Below, in pieces: positions 32,594-39,962 of a stretch of 64,000 bases of DNA. Numbering within the stretch: the stretch's first letter is position 1; every line of letters begins with the position of its first letter. The position numbers were made by a program, and so were the translations under genes. Under the pieces are notes generated by a model. It saw only the letters and a list, made by a program, of their open reading frames with translations. It was not told the DNA's origin and made no database searches. The DNA is from Streptococcus parasanguinis. Its GTDB lineage: Bacteria > Bacillota > Bacilli > Lactobacillales > Streptococcaceae. The stretch lies in the NCBI GenBank assembly GCA_905188195.1, contig CAJJKY010000001.1:1-64000 (forward strand), given 5' to 3'.

Positions 32594-33328
32594 TTGTTGA
32601 AGATTTTTGTGTTAGAAGATGAATGGATCCAACAATCGCGTATCGAAGCGGTCTTGCAGGATCTCATCCGTCAAAAATTCTTGCAATGCAAAGCGCCAGA
32701 AGTGTTTGGGAAGTCAAGCCAGTTGCTGGATGCTATCACAGAGAGAGGCGCCCATCACCTATTCTTTTTAGATATCGAGATTAAAGGTGAGGAGAAAAAA
32801 GGTCTGGAGATCGCAAAAGAGATTCGTAAGAAAGACCCCCATGCGACCATTGTCTTTGTCACCACTCACTCTGAATTCATGCCCATTACCTTTCAGTACA
32901 AAGTAGCTGCCTTGGATTTTATCGATAAAACGCTGAGTGAGGAAGAGTTCAAAGAGAGAATCAGCTCAGCCATCGACTATACCTTGGAGCAAGCTGGGAC
33001 CACGATTGCGCAAGATGCCTTTACGTTTGAGAGTGCGATGGCGCGTGTACAAGTTCCTTTTAATAAGATTTTGTATGTTGAAACGTCTCCAGCCATTCAC
33101 AAGGTCATTTTACACACCCAGGAAGAGCGCTTGGAATTTTACGCTAGTATTGCCGATATCGAAAAAGCAGATCCCCGCTTGTATCGGTGCCACCGCTCCT
33201 TTGTGGTGAATCCGCAAAATATTACGAAGATTGATAAAGAAGCCAAGAAAGCTTTTTTTGAAAATGGAGACAATTGCTTGATCTCACGGACCAAGTATAG
33301 AGGCTTACTGGAAGCTTTGAAAAAATAG
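32594..33328 (+). CDS. LytTR response regulator, BlpR/ComE-like
   Basis: A 244-residue AlgR/AgrA/LytR-family regulator. The receiver domain has phospho-acceptor Asp60 (LFFLDIEIKGEEKKGLEIAKEIR) and TTHSEFMPITFQYKVAALDFIDK; the LytTR DNA-binding domain follows from about 140 (VPFNKILYVETSPAIHKVILHT, RCHRSFVVNPQNI). The similarity to BlpR is greater than to ComE by my reading. TTG 32594 has aggag eight bases upstream; GTG 32585 overlaps it. The kinase gene follows after 12 nt, the order seen for blpR-blpH. No pheromone or bacteriocin gene is near. Confidence 0.85.
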   Translation: MLKIFVLEDEWIQQSRIEAVLQDLIRQKFLQCKAPEVFGKSSQLLDAITERGAHHLFFLDIEIKGEEKKGLEIAKEIRKKDPHATIVFVTTHSEFMPITFQYKVAALDFIDKTLSEEEFKERISSAIDYTLEQAGTTIAQDAFTFESAMARVQVPFNKILYVETSPAIHKVILHTQEERLEFYASIADIEKADPRLYRCHRSFVVNPQNITKIDKEAKKAFFENGDNCLISRTKYRGLLEALKK

Positions 33329-33340
33329 AGGGAGAAAGAA

Positions 33341-34645
33341 TTGCTGTTAACTATTCTAATGTCTTACCTAAAGTTCTTCGTCAGCATGCTGATCTATCGT
33401 CATATCAGTAGACAAGAGTTCACCTTGCGCTGGCTCTTTTTGTGCCCCTTCTTCTTTGCAATTATCTTTACCCTTGTACCACCGGTAGGCTTTTTTGGCT
33501 ATTTCTTAGTATTTATTGCCTATAGTTTCTACCGAAATCGTAACATACGACACCTTTTGAATATTTTTTATGGGCTCTATCCGGTTGTCATGGAGAGTCT
33601 CATTGGGCGTCTCTTAGCCTTTTATGTCTTTCCAATGTTAGGGATCGTACTTGTTCATGAGGCATCTGTCAGCTGGTATGATGCTCTACTTGAATTGCTG
33701 GTCTTTCCTGTTTATATAGGAATCACTAAATTGTTAAAACTAGATTTTACAGATTTAAAAGTAGGGTTTCAACGGCAGTATTTTAATCGTTTCCTACTCC
33801 CAATGGATCTTTCCATGTTTGTGTATTTGCTCAGTGTTGTAGGTCTGGTGGTTTTTGAGGATGCTATTCCTCATGCAGATGCTTTACGGGAACAGTTAAA
33901 TAGTATTTATCTGATTTTGTTTTTTGTGATGCTCTTGTATTTCAATGCAGTGTCCAAAGAACGATTGAAACAAGAGATTCTAGAGCAAAAAGATAGGCAA
34001 CTGCAGGAGTTAGCCACCTATAGCCAACACGTCGAAATGCTCTATGGGGAGATTCGTGCCTTTCGTCATGATTACCTGAATATTTTAACCAGTCTCAAAT
34101 TAAGTATTGAGCATGAAGATCTTAACGCGATCAGGGAAGTCTATGAGAATGTTCTTCGAGAGAGTGGCCAGCAATTTTACGATAGCAAGTTTGATATTGC
34201 CAAACTCAGTCACATTGAAAATCCAGCTGTAAAAAGTGTTCTGTCCGCAAAATTGTTGGAAGCTCAAAATAAAGGGATTGGGATCTCTGTCGAGATCGAT
34301 GAACCTGTTCGTGATTTATTCATCGAGGTTTTAGATTTCATCACCTTCTTATCCATCCTTTGTGACAATGCTATTGAAGCGAGTCTCGAATCAGAGGACC
34401 CCCAGCTGACCCTTGCCATGCTTCAGGAGACGAACTCCCTTATTTTAATAGTTGAAAATAGTACAAAAGCTGAAAAAATAGATCTGGCGAGAATTTTTGA
34501 AAAAGACTACTCGAGTAAAGGAGAGGGTCGCGGTCTTGGCTTGTACAAGATCCAACAATTACTGGAAAAGTATCCCAAAACGACAGTGTCTACCAAGAGT
34601 TCAAACTACCGATTTACTCAGAGCCTGACCTTTTGGAAGGAATAA
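33341..34645 (+). CDS. Sensor histidine kinase, AgrC/BlpH-like (HPK10)
   Basis: A 434-residue peptide-pheromone-receptor type kinase. The first ~210 residues form about six to seven membrane helices; a coiled coil leads to RAFRHDYLNILTSL with the phosphorylated His, then a GHKL ATPase domain with CDNAIEASLES (N box) and GRGLGLYKIQQLL (G box). TTG start behind agggagaaag. It should respond to an extracellular peptide, but no double-glycine leader peptide gene is visible within the window. Confidence 0.87.
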   Translation: MLLTILMSYLKFFVSMLIYRHISRQEFTLRWLFLCPFFFAIIFTLVPPVGFFGYFLVFIAYSFYRNRNIRHLLNIFYGLYPVVMESLIGRLLAFYVFPMLGIVLVHEASVSWYDALLELLVFPVYIGITKLLKLDFTDLKVGFQRQYFNRFLLPMDLSMFVYLLSVVGLVVFEDAIPHADALREQLNSIYLILFFVMLLYFNAVSKERLKQEILEQKDRQLQELATYSQHVEMLYGEIRAFRHDYLNILTSLKLSIEHEDLNAIREVYENVLRESGQQFYDSKFDIAKLSHIENPAVKSVLSAKLLEAQNKGIGISVEIDEPVRDLFIEVLDFITFLSILCDNAIEASLESEDPQLTLAMLQETNSLILIVENSTKAEKIDLARIFEKDYSSKGEGRGLGLYKIQQLLEKYPKTTVSTKSSNYRFTQSLTFWKE

Positions 34646-34652
34646 TGGAAGA

Positions 34653-34832
34653 GAGAGTGGGACAGAAATCGGTCATTCGTTAGAATTCGATTTCGTCGTC
34701 CCACCTCCGCACAGTTGAGTAGGGCTGTAAAAGCTGATGAAATCAGCGTAGTAGAGCCCACTCAACCACTGCGTCTTGCTCGACAATCAAAAATAATTGA
34801 GAGGCTAGGACTTTTGTCCCAGCCTCTTTTTT
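34653..34832 (+). repeat. 180-bp intergenic repeat, copy 2
   Basis: Near-identical to 31897-32076 in the same orientation. It starts eight bases after the kinase stop codon and its last hairpin (gaggctaggac / gtcccagcctc plus six T) is the probable terminator of the two-component operon. Paired differences between copies (aca/tgt against ac-g/cgt in the first stem) leave the helix intact or extend it. Confidence 0.8.
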
Positions 34833-34864
34833 GACCATTCACGACGATTTTCTGACCGATTCTG
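34833..34864 (+). promoter_or_regulatory. Direct repeats of LytTR-regulator type before ABC transporter genes
   Basis: gaccattcacg (34833-34843) and gaccgattctg (34854-34864) are imperfect direct repeats exactly 21 bp apart. BlpR and ComE bind pairs of roughly 10-bp direct repeats with this spacing, and the first repeat resembles the ACCATTCA-type half-site reported for BlpR. The pair ends 31 bp before the -10 TATACT at 34896-34901, a position suited to activation. Confidence 0.65.
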
Positions 34865-34895
34865 ACAGAGAGCTACAAAGCCTGTCCCTTTGAAG

Positions 34896-34901
34896 TATAC
34901 T
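34896..34901 (+). promoter_or_regulatory. -10 box of ABC transporter operon
   Basis: TATACT with no convincing -35 (acaaag-like) 17 bp upstream, consistent with an activator-dependent promoter driven by the repeats at 34833-34864. Confidence 0.5.
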
Positions 34902-34933
34902 GTACACAAGATCAATAAGAAAAGAGGGATCGT

Positions 34934-35614
34934 ATGTTTCAGGTAGCATCTATTACAAAATCATTTAAGGAGAAAGCTGTATTAAAGGGAGTGTCTTTTT
35001 CGATAGAAGAAGGAGACAAAATTGCCTTGCTGGGAAATAATGGAGCAGGAAAAAGTACCCTGTTCAACATTATCGCTGGGCAGCTCCAGGCCGATTCGGG
35101 GACGATAAAGACTTCGCTTGATTTTCAAAGAGAAATTGGGATGATGCCTCAGGGGGATCTGCTCATCGAGGATCTAACCGTTGCTGAATTCGTCGAATTA
35201 AAAAGCCGGATGAATCAGCTGAAGCAGGCCGATATCAATGGACTCTTAGAAATGGTCGAATTAAGAGAATCAAGAGAGCAGATGGTGGGAAGTCTTTCCG
35301 GTGGTCAAAAGAGACGCTTGTCCTTGTTGGTAACTATTTTGAATCATCCAAAGTTAATTTTTTTAGATGAGCCAACGACTGGCATGGACTTGGAAGCAGT
35401 GGATAATTTTTGGAAATTGCTGGAGCAGCAAGAGTTTACATCTGTTGTGGTGACCCATGATTTCAACCAAATTGATGCCTTTTTTACAAAAGTCTTGATT
35501 TTAAAAGATGGTCGAATTGCTGCCGCAAAAGCTGTTGAGGACATTCACCAGGATGGTCAAACCATTGAGCAGTATTTCCGAGAAGAGATGAATAAAGGAG
35601 GGGAACAAGCATGA
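34934..35614 (+). CDS. ABC transporter ATP-binding protein (exporter type)
   Basis: A 226-residue ATPase: Walker A GNNGAGKST (37-45), signature LSGGQKRRLSLL, Walker B PKLIFLDEPTTGMD and a switch His in VVVTHDFNQ. It is close to the CcmA/drug or bacteriocin-immunity exporter group that pairs with a single six-helix permease. The permease gene overlaps it by four bases. The upstream LytTR-type direct repeats suggest control by the BlpR-like regulator 1.5 kb away. Substrate unknown. Confidence 0.9.
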   Translation: MFQVASITKSFKEKAVLKGVSFSIEEGDKIALLGNNGAGKSTLFNIIAGQLQADSGTIKTSLDFQREIGMMPQGDLLIEDLTVAEFVELKSRMNQLKQADINGLLEMVELRESREQMVGSLSGGQKRRLSLLVTILNHPKLIFLDEPTTGMDLEAVDNFWKLLEQQEFTSVVVTHDFNQIDAFFTKVLILKDGRIAAAKAVEDIHQDGQTIEQYFREEMNKGGEQA

Positions 35615-36318
35615 GAAAGATTCAATTAAAACAAGTTTTACGAAATAAGCGCTTTGTATTATTCACCATTATTTTACCCATAGGCTGGTATATCTTCTTT
35701 TATCAGCTTCAAAAAGGGGTTTCGCCAAGTATTTTATTAGGCATTGCCGTCTTTATCGGAGTCATTGGCAATAGCCTTGCAACCTTTAGTAAGCGTATCG
35801 CCTCAGATATCGGGTTTTATTCTTTTGAATCCCATTTTACAAGCTATAGTGTCAAGAACTATTTATGGGATCAAAGCATCGTGCAACTGATTCTGAACAG
35901 CTTGATCTTTTTAGCAGTACTAGTAGTTGCTGTTCTAGGTTTTCATTTTCCGGTGACGACTAGCCTGTTGGTACAATTTTTCCTCCTATCCTTGATGGGG
36001 ATCTACTTTAGCGTGATTGGCTTTGTACTTGGGGTGAGGGTAGATGCTAAGACGATTGATACCATTGGCTTTCCTGTCATTATTTTGGCAGCCATGACCA
36101 TTATTCCCTTTGATACGCTTGGCGCAAGTGGAGGATTTATGGACTTAGTTGGCAAGCTACAACGGGCTTTCCCAGGCTATTATTATACAAAGCTGATCCA
36201 AGATTTGACTGAGAAACAAACGATCGATGTCCCTCAATTGGCGCTCTTTGTTGCAGTATTTGGATTGAATTTGCTATTTTTCTATCTGCTCGTACCCAAA
36301 GGGAAAATGGGGAACTAA
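35611..36318 (+). CDS. ABC transporter permease (ABC-2 type)
   Basis: A 235-residue membrane protein with about six helices (for example residues 15-30, 40-55, 92-112, 119-143, 150-165 and 208-228), in the layout of ABC-2 exporters. Partner of the preceding ATPase. Such pairs export lipids, antimicrobial peptides or drugs and often give self-protection. It ends before a bidirectional terminator. Confidence 0.85.
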   Translation: MRKIQLKQVLRNKRFVLFTIILPIGWYIFFYQLQKGVSPSILLGIAVFIGVIGNSLATFSKRIASDIGFYSFESHFTSYSVKNYLWDQSIVQLILNSLIFLAVLVVAVLGFHFPVTTSLLVQFFLLSLMGIYFSVIGFVLGVRVDAKTIDTIGFPVIILAAMTIIPFDTLGASGGFMDLVGKLQRAFPGYYYTKLIQDLTEKQTIDVPQLALFVAVFGLNLLFFYLLVPKGKMGN

Positions 36319-36323
36319 GAGAA

Positions 36324-36355
36324 ATAAAAAAGCCTTGAGTTTTCAAGGCTTTTTC
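36324..36355. terminator. Bidirectional terminator
   Basis: aaaaagccttga / tcaaggcttttt around loop gttt serves both the ABC permease (plus) and the convergent hypothetical gene (minus). Very similar hairpins recur at 37100-37126 and 39587-39611. Confidence 0.88.
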
Positions 36356-36359
36356 TTTG

Positions 36360-36890
36360 CTATAAAACGGTTATTCGGTATTCGTCCATCAGGTACTTGG
36401 ATAGGTTTTGCCAATCTTCTTCCTTAAATTTACAAAGATTGACGAAGAGTTTTACGGTATGGTGCTCTGTGTTAATGATGACATTCGATTTTGAGAGATT
36501 GTCTAGTGTAGTATTGTCCCTCAGTTGAAACTCGATGAAATAACTTTTACTATTTTGGTGATCGGGGTCACTAACATCGACCTCTTTATAAGCTGCACTT
36601 ACCAAATCTTCTTTGGGGATAAAGATATCTTTTGTCAGAATCACTCCCTGATAAGCATGAATCCCATCAGAAGTCAGCTCAAAGGCGATCTGACGACTGG
36701 TCAGTCTTTTGATCCCAGCAATGGTTGCATAGATCGCAATCAAAAATAAAAGGATCTGAATGAGAGTGATAAAAGTGATTTTTGGAAAACCCTCAAAACC
36801 TAGGATCGATAAAAAAGCTAAGTGGATAAAGAGCGCACAGGCAAAAGCCAGAGAGCCATATCCGACATATTTTGAATAATAGATTTTCAT
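36360..36890 (-). CDS. Hypothetical membrane protein with PH-like domain
   Basis: A 176-residue protein from ATG 36890 (behind aaggagt on the minus strand). Two membrane helices (about 11-28 and 38-58) precede a soluble beta-rich part (AFELTSDGIHAYQGVILTKDIFIPKEDLVSAAYKE), which looks like a bacterial PH domain. No function can be assigned. It stands alone between the ABC genes and the island remnant. Confidence 0.65.
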   Translation of the reverse strand: MKIYYSKYVGYGSLAFACALFIHLAFLSILGFEGFPKITFITLIQILLFLIAIYATIAGIKRLTSRQIAFELTSDGIHAYQGVILTKDIFIPKEDLVSAAYKEVDVSDPDHQNSKSYFIEFQLRDNTTLDNLSKSNVIINTEHHTVKLFVNLCKFKEEDWQNLSKYLMDEYRITVL

Positions 36891-37138
36891 TTTGGACTCC
36901 TTACATTTAAGATGCAACGAAAACTTGGAATTTCAAGTACCCTTATCATAGCGGATTCGGTGAAGAGCTGTCAAATGTTTGCTAGGGTTCAAAGGTGGTT
37001 TTTTTATTATAAATGGAATAACAATGGTGCAGAATGATTTAACTTCGTACGCTAAATTATAGTATCTAAAAAAGTGAGCTAAATGATTTTGAAATAAGCA
37101 AAAAAGCCTTGGTTTTCAAGGCTTTTTGTGCATAAAAA
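36891..37138. other. Gap without gene before the left island end
   Basis: AT-rich, with a terminator-like hairpin (aaaagccttg / caaggctttt, 37100-37126) near its right end that matches the one following tRNA-Lys at 39587-39611. No ORF recognised. Confidence 0.5.
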
Positions 37139-37150
37139 ATGCCCCCTACA
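37139..37150. other. Partial duplicate of tRNA-Lys 3' end (attachment-site remnant)
   Basis: atgccccctaca is identical to the 3' end of the tRNA-Lys gene (39625-39636) in the same orientation, and both copies are preceded by the aaaagccttg-type hairpin. This is the pattern left when an integrase inserts an element at a tRNA 3' end. The interval to the tRNA is 2.5 kb. Confidence 0.6.
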
Positions 37151-37254
37151 TGGATTTGGGAGTAATTTTCATCTTGAAAATAATCAAAAAAGTTGAAATA
37201 TAAGTGATTTTCGGAAGATGTTTGAAGTGATTTTTAATATAATTATTTCAAAAT

Positions 37255-37279
37255 GGGGCAAAAGCGGGGCAAAAACGAA
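37255..37279. repeat. Direct repeats ggggcaaaa near the left island end
   Basis: Two copies of ggggcaaaa lie 12 bp apart (within 37255-37279). A matching pair, ggggcaaat twice at 12 bp, lies at 39545-39567 near the tRNA end of the island. Such paired repeats could be integrase arm sites or integrase-gene remnants; this is inference. Confidence 0.45.
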
Positions 37280-37385
37280 TGACTCTCATTTGGTTTGAAA
37301 ACCTATAATATCTAATGATTATGCTATACTAGAAAAATAGTGTTGTTATCAATAAATATCAGTGCGAGACTAATCGGAGGATAAA

Positions 37386-37696
37386 ATGGAAAAACAAATT
37401 AATGAAAAAATTATCGAAATCGTGCATCAAGCCAACGATATGATTCCAGTTGAATGGGATGATCTTTATATCAATTTTGAAGTAGATAGAACCTTAAGTG
37501 GGGGGGTAACTTTTTCTTTAAATACAATGGAGAGTACCATAATTTGAGATACACTAGAGAGAAAGGAAATTCCAAAATGGAGGATAAGGTTGGGCTTGCT
37601 TTGGCGTGTTTAAATATCAAAAAATTAGTGAAATGGATAGGGGATATCCCTTTTTATTTTGCTTTAAATCAGATTTTTGGATGGAATAGTAGATGA
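37386..37696 (+). pseudogene. YezG-family immunity protein remnant, frameshifted
   Basis: ATG 37386 follows cggagg and starts MEKQINEKIIEIVHQANDMIPVEWDDLYINFEVDRTLSGGVTF, like the YezG/DUF600 family of antitoxins for polymorphic (LXG-type) toxins. The frame stops at 37545-37547 (53 codons). One extra base near 37505-37520 (runs of G and T) would restore FFFKYNGEYHNLRYTREK and a frame open to TGA 37694-37696. The later part does not look like YezG, so it may also be a junction. No toxin gene is present. Confidence 0.6.
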
Positions 37697-37725
37697 TAAG
37701 ACAAAATATTTTTGAATATACAAAA

Positions 37726-37757
37726 AGACAAACGCCAAAAATGACGTTTGTCTACGT
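37726..37757 (-). terminator. Intrinsic terminator of the YeiH-family gene
   Basis: On the minus strand agacaaacg / cgtttgtct is followed by ttttt (37725-37721). It ends the leftward transcript. Confidence 0.8.
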
Positions 37758-37787
37758 TCAGAGGTAGCCTTTAGGCTCCCCTTTTTC

Positions 37788-38798
37788 TTAGAAAATACCG
37801 ATGAGTAATTGCATGCCAAGACTAGTCAGAATGATAGCGATCCAGCAAAGGGCTCCAAGAAGAATGGATTTTCCACTGGATTTGATCATAGCAACGAGGT
37901 TGGTTTTGAGACCGATAGCACTCATGGCCATGATAATAAGGAATTTAGAGAGTTGTTTGAGAGGTGCAAAGAAGCTATTGCTAACACCAAAAGAAGTAAG
38001 GACGGTAGTTAGCAGAGAAGCTAGGATGAAGTAGAGAATGAAAACGGGGAAGATTTTTTTAAGCTTTACTCCTTGGTTGTTGTCTTGTTGACGGCTTTGC
38101 CAATAGGAGAGGAAGAGAGTAATAGGGATAATAGCTAAGGTACGAGTCAGTTTGATAATGGTTGCAGACTCTAGAGTATTGGTATGATACAGACTATCCC
38201 AGGCGCTAGCTGTAGCTGTTACAGAGGACGTATCGTTGACCGCAGTACCCGCAAAGAGAGCAAAACCTTCGTTGGAGAGATGGAGCCAAGAACCTAGAGT
38301 TGGAAAGATAAGAGCTGCCAAGACATTGAAGAAAAAGATAACAGAAATGGCTTGGGCTACTTCTTTTTCCTTGGCGTGAATAACAGGAGCAGTCGCTGCA
38401 ATGGCAGAACCGCCACAGATAGAAGATCCAACTCCAATCAAGGTAGCTAGCTTTGTATCAAGGTTAAAAAAGCGTTGGAAAAAGAAAGCTATAATCAAAG
38501 CAATTGAAATAGTTGAAAGGATAACAGGAAGGGAAGATTTTCCAACTGCGAAAACTTGTGAGATATTGAGTCCAAACCCAAGCAAAATAACAGCATACTG
38601 AAGCAATTTTTTGGAGCTATAAGTCAAGCCTGCATCCAGTTGTTTATAGGAAGTGAGAAAGGGATGGAGAATCATTCCGATAAAAATGGCGAAAACAGGT
38701 GCTCCCACAACAGGCAGAAAGCCTCCTAAAACCCAAGAGATGATAGAAATGATCAGACAGGCTAACAGTCCTGCCCAATTTTTTGATAGAAATGACAT
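37788..38798 (-). CDS. YeiH/UPF0324 family putative sulfate exporter
   Basis: An integral membrane protein of 336 residues with about ten helices. Conserved segments include GLGLNISQV-type VILLGFGLNIS, GVGSSICGGSAIAATAPVI and NDTSSVTATA. The start ATG 38798 has cggagg upstream; the longer frame to 39056 includes the upstream region and is not used. Family members are annotated as sulfate or other anion exporters without firm substrate evidence. It lies inside the tRNA-Lys island and appears intact, so it may be its surviving cargo. Confidence 0.85.
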   Translation of the reverse strand: MSFLSKNWAGLLACLIISIISWVLGGFLPVVGAPVFAIFIGMILHPFLTSYKQLDAGLTYSSKKLLQYAVILLGFGLNISQVFAVGKSSLPVILSTISIALIIAFFFQRFFNLDTKLATLIGVGSSICGGSAIAATAPVIHAKEKEVAQAISVIFFFNVLAALIFPTLGSWLHLSNEGFALFAGTAVNDTSSVTATASAWDSLYHTNTLESATIIKLTRTLAIIPITLFLSYWQSRQQDNNQGVKLKKIFPVFILYFILASLLTTVLTSFGVSNSFFAPLKQLSKFLIIMAMSAIGLKTNLVAMIKSSGKSILLGALCWIAIILTSLGMQLLIGIF

Positions 38799-39045
38799 AA
38801 AAACCTCCGAAAATAAAATACTCCTTATTATAATCTTGTTTGTCAGAAAAGTAAAATAGAAAGTGGGAATAAGGTTGTAAATAAACGGAATTTCGCGGTC
38901 AGAAAGCTTTTGTAGCATAATAGATATATGTTCTTTGATCAATAAGGATGCAAATGTGGCATATGTTATTGAAAAAAATGAATTTGATGAGCCTGGACAT
39001 GTGAAGTAATTATGTGAGATAAGAAAATAAATAAGAGAGTTGAAA
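38799..39045. other. Upstream region of the YeiH gene, no intact gene
   Basis: AT-rich. A short open stretch near 38941-39009 (ending EKNEFDEPGHVK then stop) may be the C-terminal scrap of a lost gene, but it is too short to assign. Confidence 0.4.
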
Positions 39046-39102
39046 ATGTACTGCACCCCAAAAGTTAGACAGAAAAAATCTAACTTTTGGGGTGCAGTAC
39101 AT
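39046..39102. mobile_element. 57-bp perfect palindrome, probable IS-end remnant (MITE-like)
   Basis: Two 24-bp arms (39046-39069 and 39079-39102) are exact inverse complements around a 9-nt spacer. Each arm contains tgcaccccaaaagttaga, a sequence I associate with the ends of streptococcal IS3-family elements such as the IS861 group. Two ends without a transposase point to an internal deletion derivative. It lies two bases-scale distance before the XRE remnant. Confidence 0.6.
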
Positions 39103-39115
39103 ATCCTCGCTTTTT

Positions 39116-39532
39116 TTAATCTAATAGGTCCTTATTTTCAATTAAGAGTTCTAGTGGGGATTTATCTCTTGCTACAATAAAACCAGGTTCATATTGGTTA
39201 TGAAATGTTCTTTTCTGAGAAGTTGGATCAATATACAACTCATCTCCATCTTCTGTGTATAGTTGTTTGCCTCTTGTTAGGTAAAGTAAATCCTCTAAGT
39301 ACTGTCCATCAGTTTCTAGAAAATGTTCGATGTATTTGACAGCCTTTAAGATCTCACTTACTTTATCAGAGTATTCATTCGATTCAAGAACACTCTTTTC
39401 TAATTCAATCTCCTTACTTGTTCCAAAAAGTTGAGTTGGAGTTGCATTAAAATATTCTGCTATCTTATCTAAATTTGCAAAGGTAGGATAGCTTTTTTGT
39501 TTTTCGTAGTCAGAGATGTCTGGAAAGATTGC
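39116..39532 (-). pseudogene. XRE-family regulator, N-terminus missing
   Basis: On the minus strand the frame reads DYEKQKSYPTFANLDKIAEYFNATPTQLFGT, the last part of an HTH_3 DNA-binding domain, then an unannotated C-terminal region to the stop at 39116-39118. The frame is closed upstream by TGA at 39533-39535 and lacks a start codon and the first HTH helices. The break lies next to the ggggcaaat repeats, so an integrase-end deletion or recombination probably removed it. Confidence 0.7.
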
Positions 39533-39544
39533 TCATAAAAAAAT

Positions 39545-39567
39545 GTGGGGCAAATGATGGGGCAAAT
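39545..39567. repeat. Direct repeats ggggcaaat near the tRNA end of the island
   Basis: Two copies 12 bp apart in the same orientation as the pair at 37255-37279. See that entry for interpretation. Confidence 0.45.
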
Positions 39568-39586
39568 CAGTTATAGACAAACAAAA

Positions 39587-39612
39587 AAGCCTTGTAAATC
39601 AAGGCTTTTTCC
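39587..39612 (-). terminator. Terminator downstream of tRNA-Lys
   Basis: Read on the minus strand, aaaagccttg / caaggctttt with an AT-rich loop is followed by T. It would end the 6S RNA-tRNA-Lys transcript. A near copy is at 37100-37126. Confidence 0.75.
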
Positions 39613-39625
39613 TGTTGTATGTAGA

Positions 39626-39698
39626 TGCCCCCTACAGGGCTCGAACCTGTGACCCATAGATTAAGAGTCTACTGCTCTACCAACTGAGCTAAGGAGGC
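39626..39698 (-). tRNA. tRNA-Lys (anticodon CTT)
   Basis: Minus-strand cloverleaf of 73 nt: acceptor gcctcct / agggggc, D arm with agctcagttggtagagc, anticodon arm gtaga-ctcttaa-tctat (anticodon CTT, reading AAG), T arm acaggttcgagccctgt, discriminator A. CCA is not encoded. It lies about six bases after the candidate 6S RNA terminator region and its 3' end is the attachment site of the island remnant. Confidence 0.97.
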
Positions 39699-39704
39699 AA
39701 ATAT

Positions 39705-39898
39705 AAAAAGCTGTATTGGTGCCGATACTTCACGATTTGTATTGAACCCGCGCAATTAAGCAGGTGGGCAACTCGCTCTGACTTAGCTGCTTCCGCGTGA
39801 AACGGCCTGCATACTGCCAGAAGTCTTTTGTTTCCCTAATAATACAAAAAATAGTCGGTCAACACTTAAGTGTGAAGTCGTACACCACAGCGTTTCTA
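39705..39898 (-). ncRNA. ssrS: Candidate 6S RNA (SsrS)
   Basis: A minus-strand segment of about 194 nt. Its ends pair (gctgtggtg with caccaatacagc, and acttcac with gtgaagt), giving the long interrupted closing stem of 6S RNA; the 3' arm runs into five T. Upstream lie an extended -10 TGGTATCAT and a TTGAAA box 16 bp further. 6S RNA binds the RNA polymerase holoenzyme. In Firmicutes a 6S gene often lies by the rarA homologue, as here. I considered SRP RNA because of ggaagcagctaag but the SRP loop is absent. Identity rests on shape and context. Confidence 0.65.
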
Positions 39899-39962
39899 TA
39901 TGTATATGATACCACATTTTGAAAATATTTCAAGGAAAAATCTCAATTTTTTGAAACCGATG

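Noticed and set aside
31897..34832. Composite transposon bounded by the 180-bp repeats
   Set aside because: The repeats are in direct orientation, contain no transposase frame and end in terminator hairpins; they look like RNA-level repeats rather than IS copies.
38941..39009. Short coding stretch ending EKNEFDEPGHVK
   Set aside because: About 23 codons with no start signal and no recognisable domain; noted only as a possible gene scrap.
39705..39898. SRP (4.5S/scRNA) gene because of ggaagcagctaag
   Set aside because: The conserved SRP apical loop and its symmetric internal loop are missing, whereas both ends pair as in 6S RNA and the rarA neighbour fits 6S.
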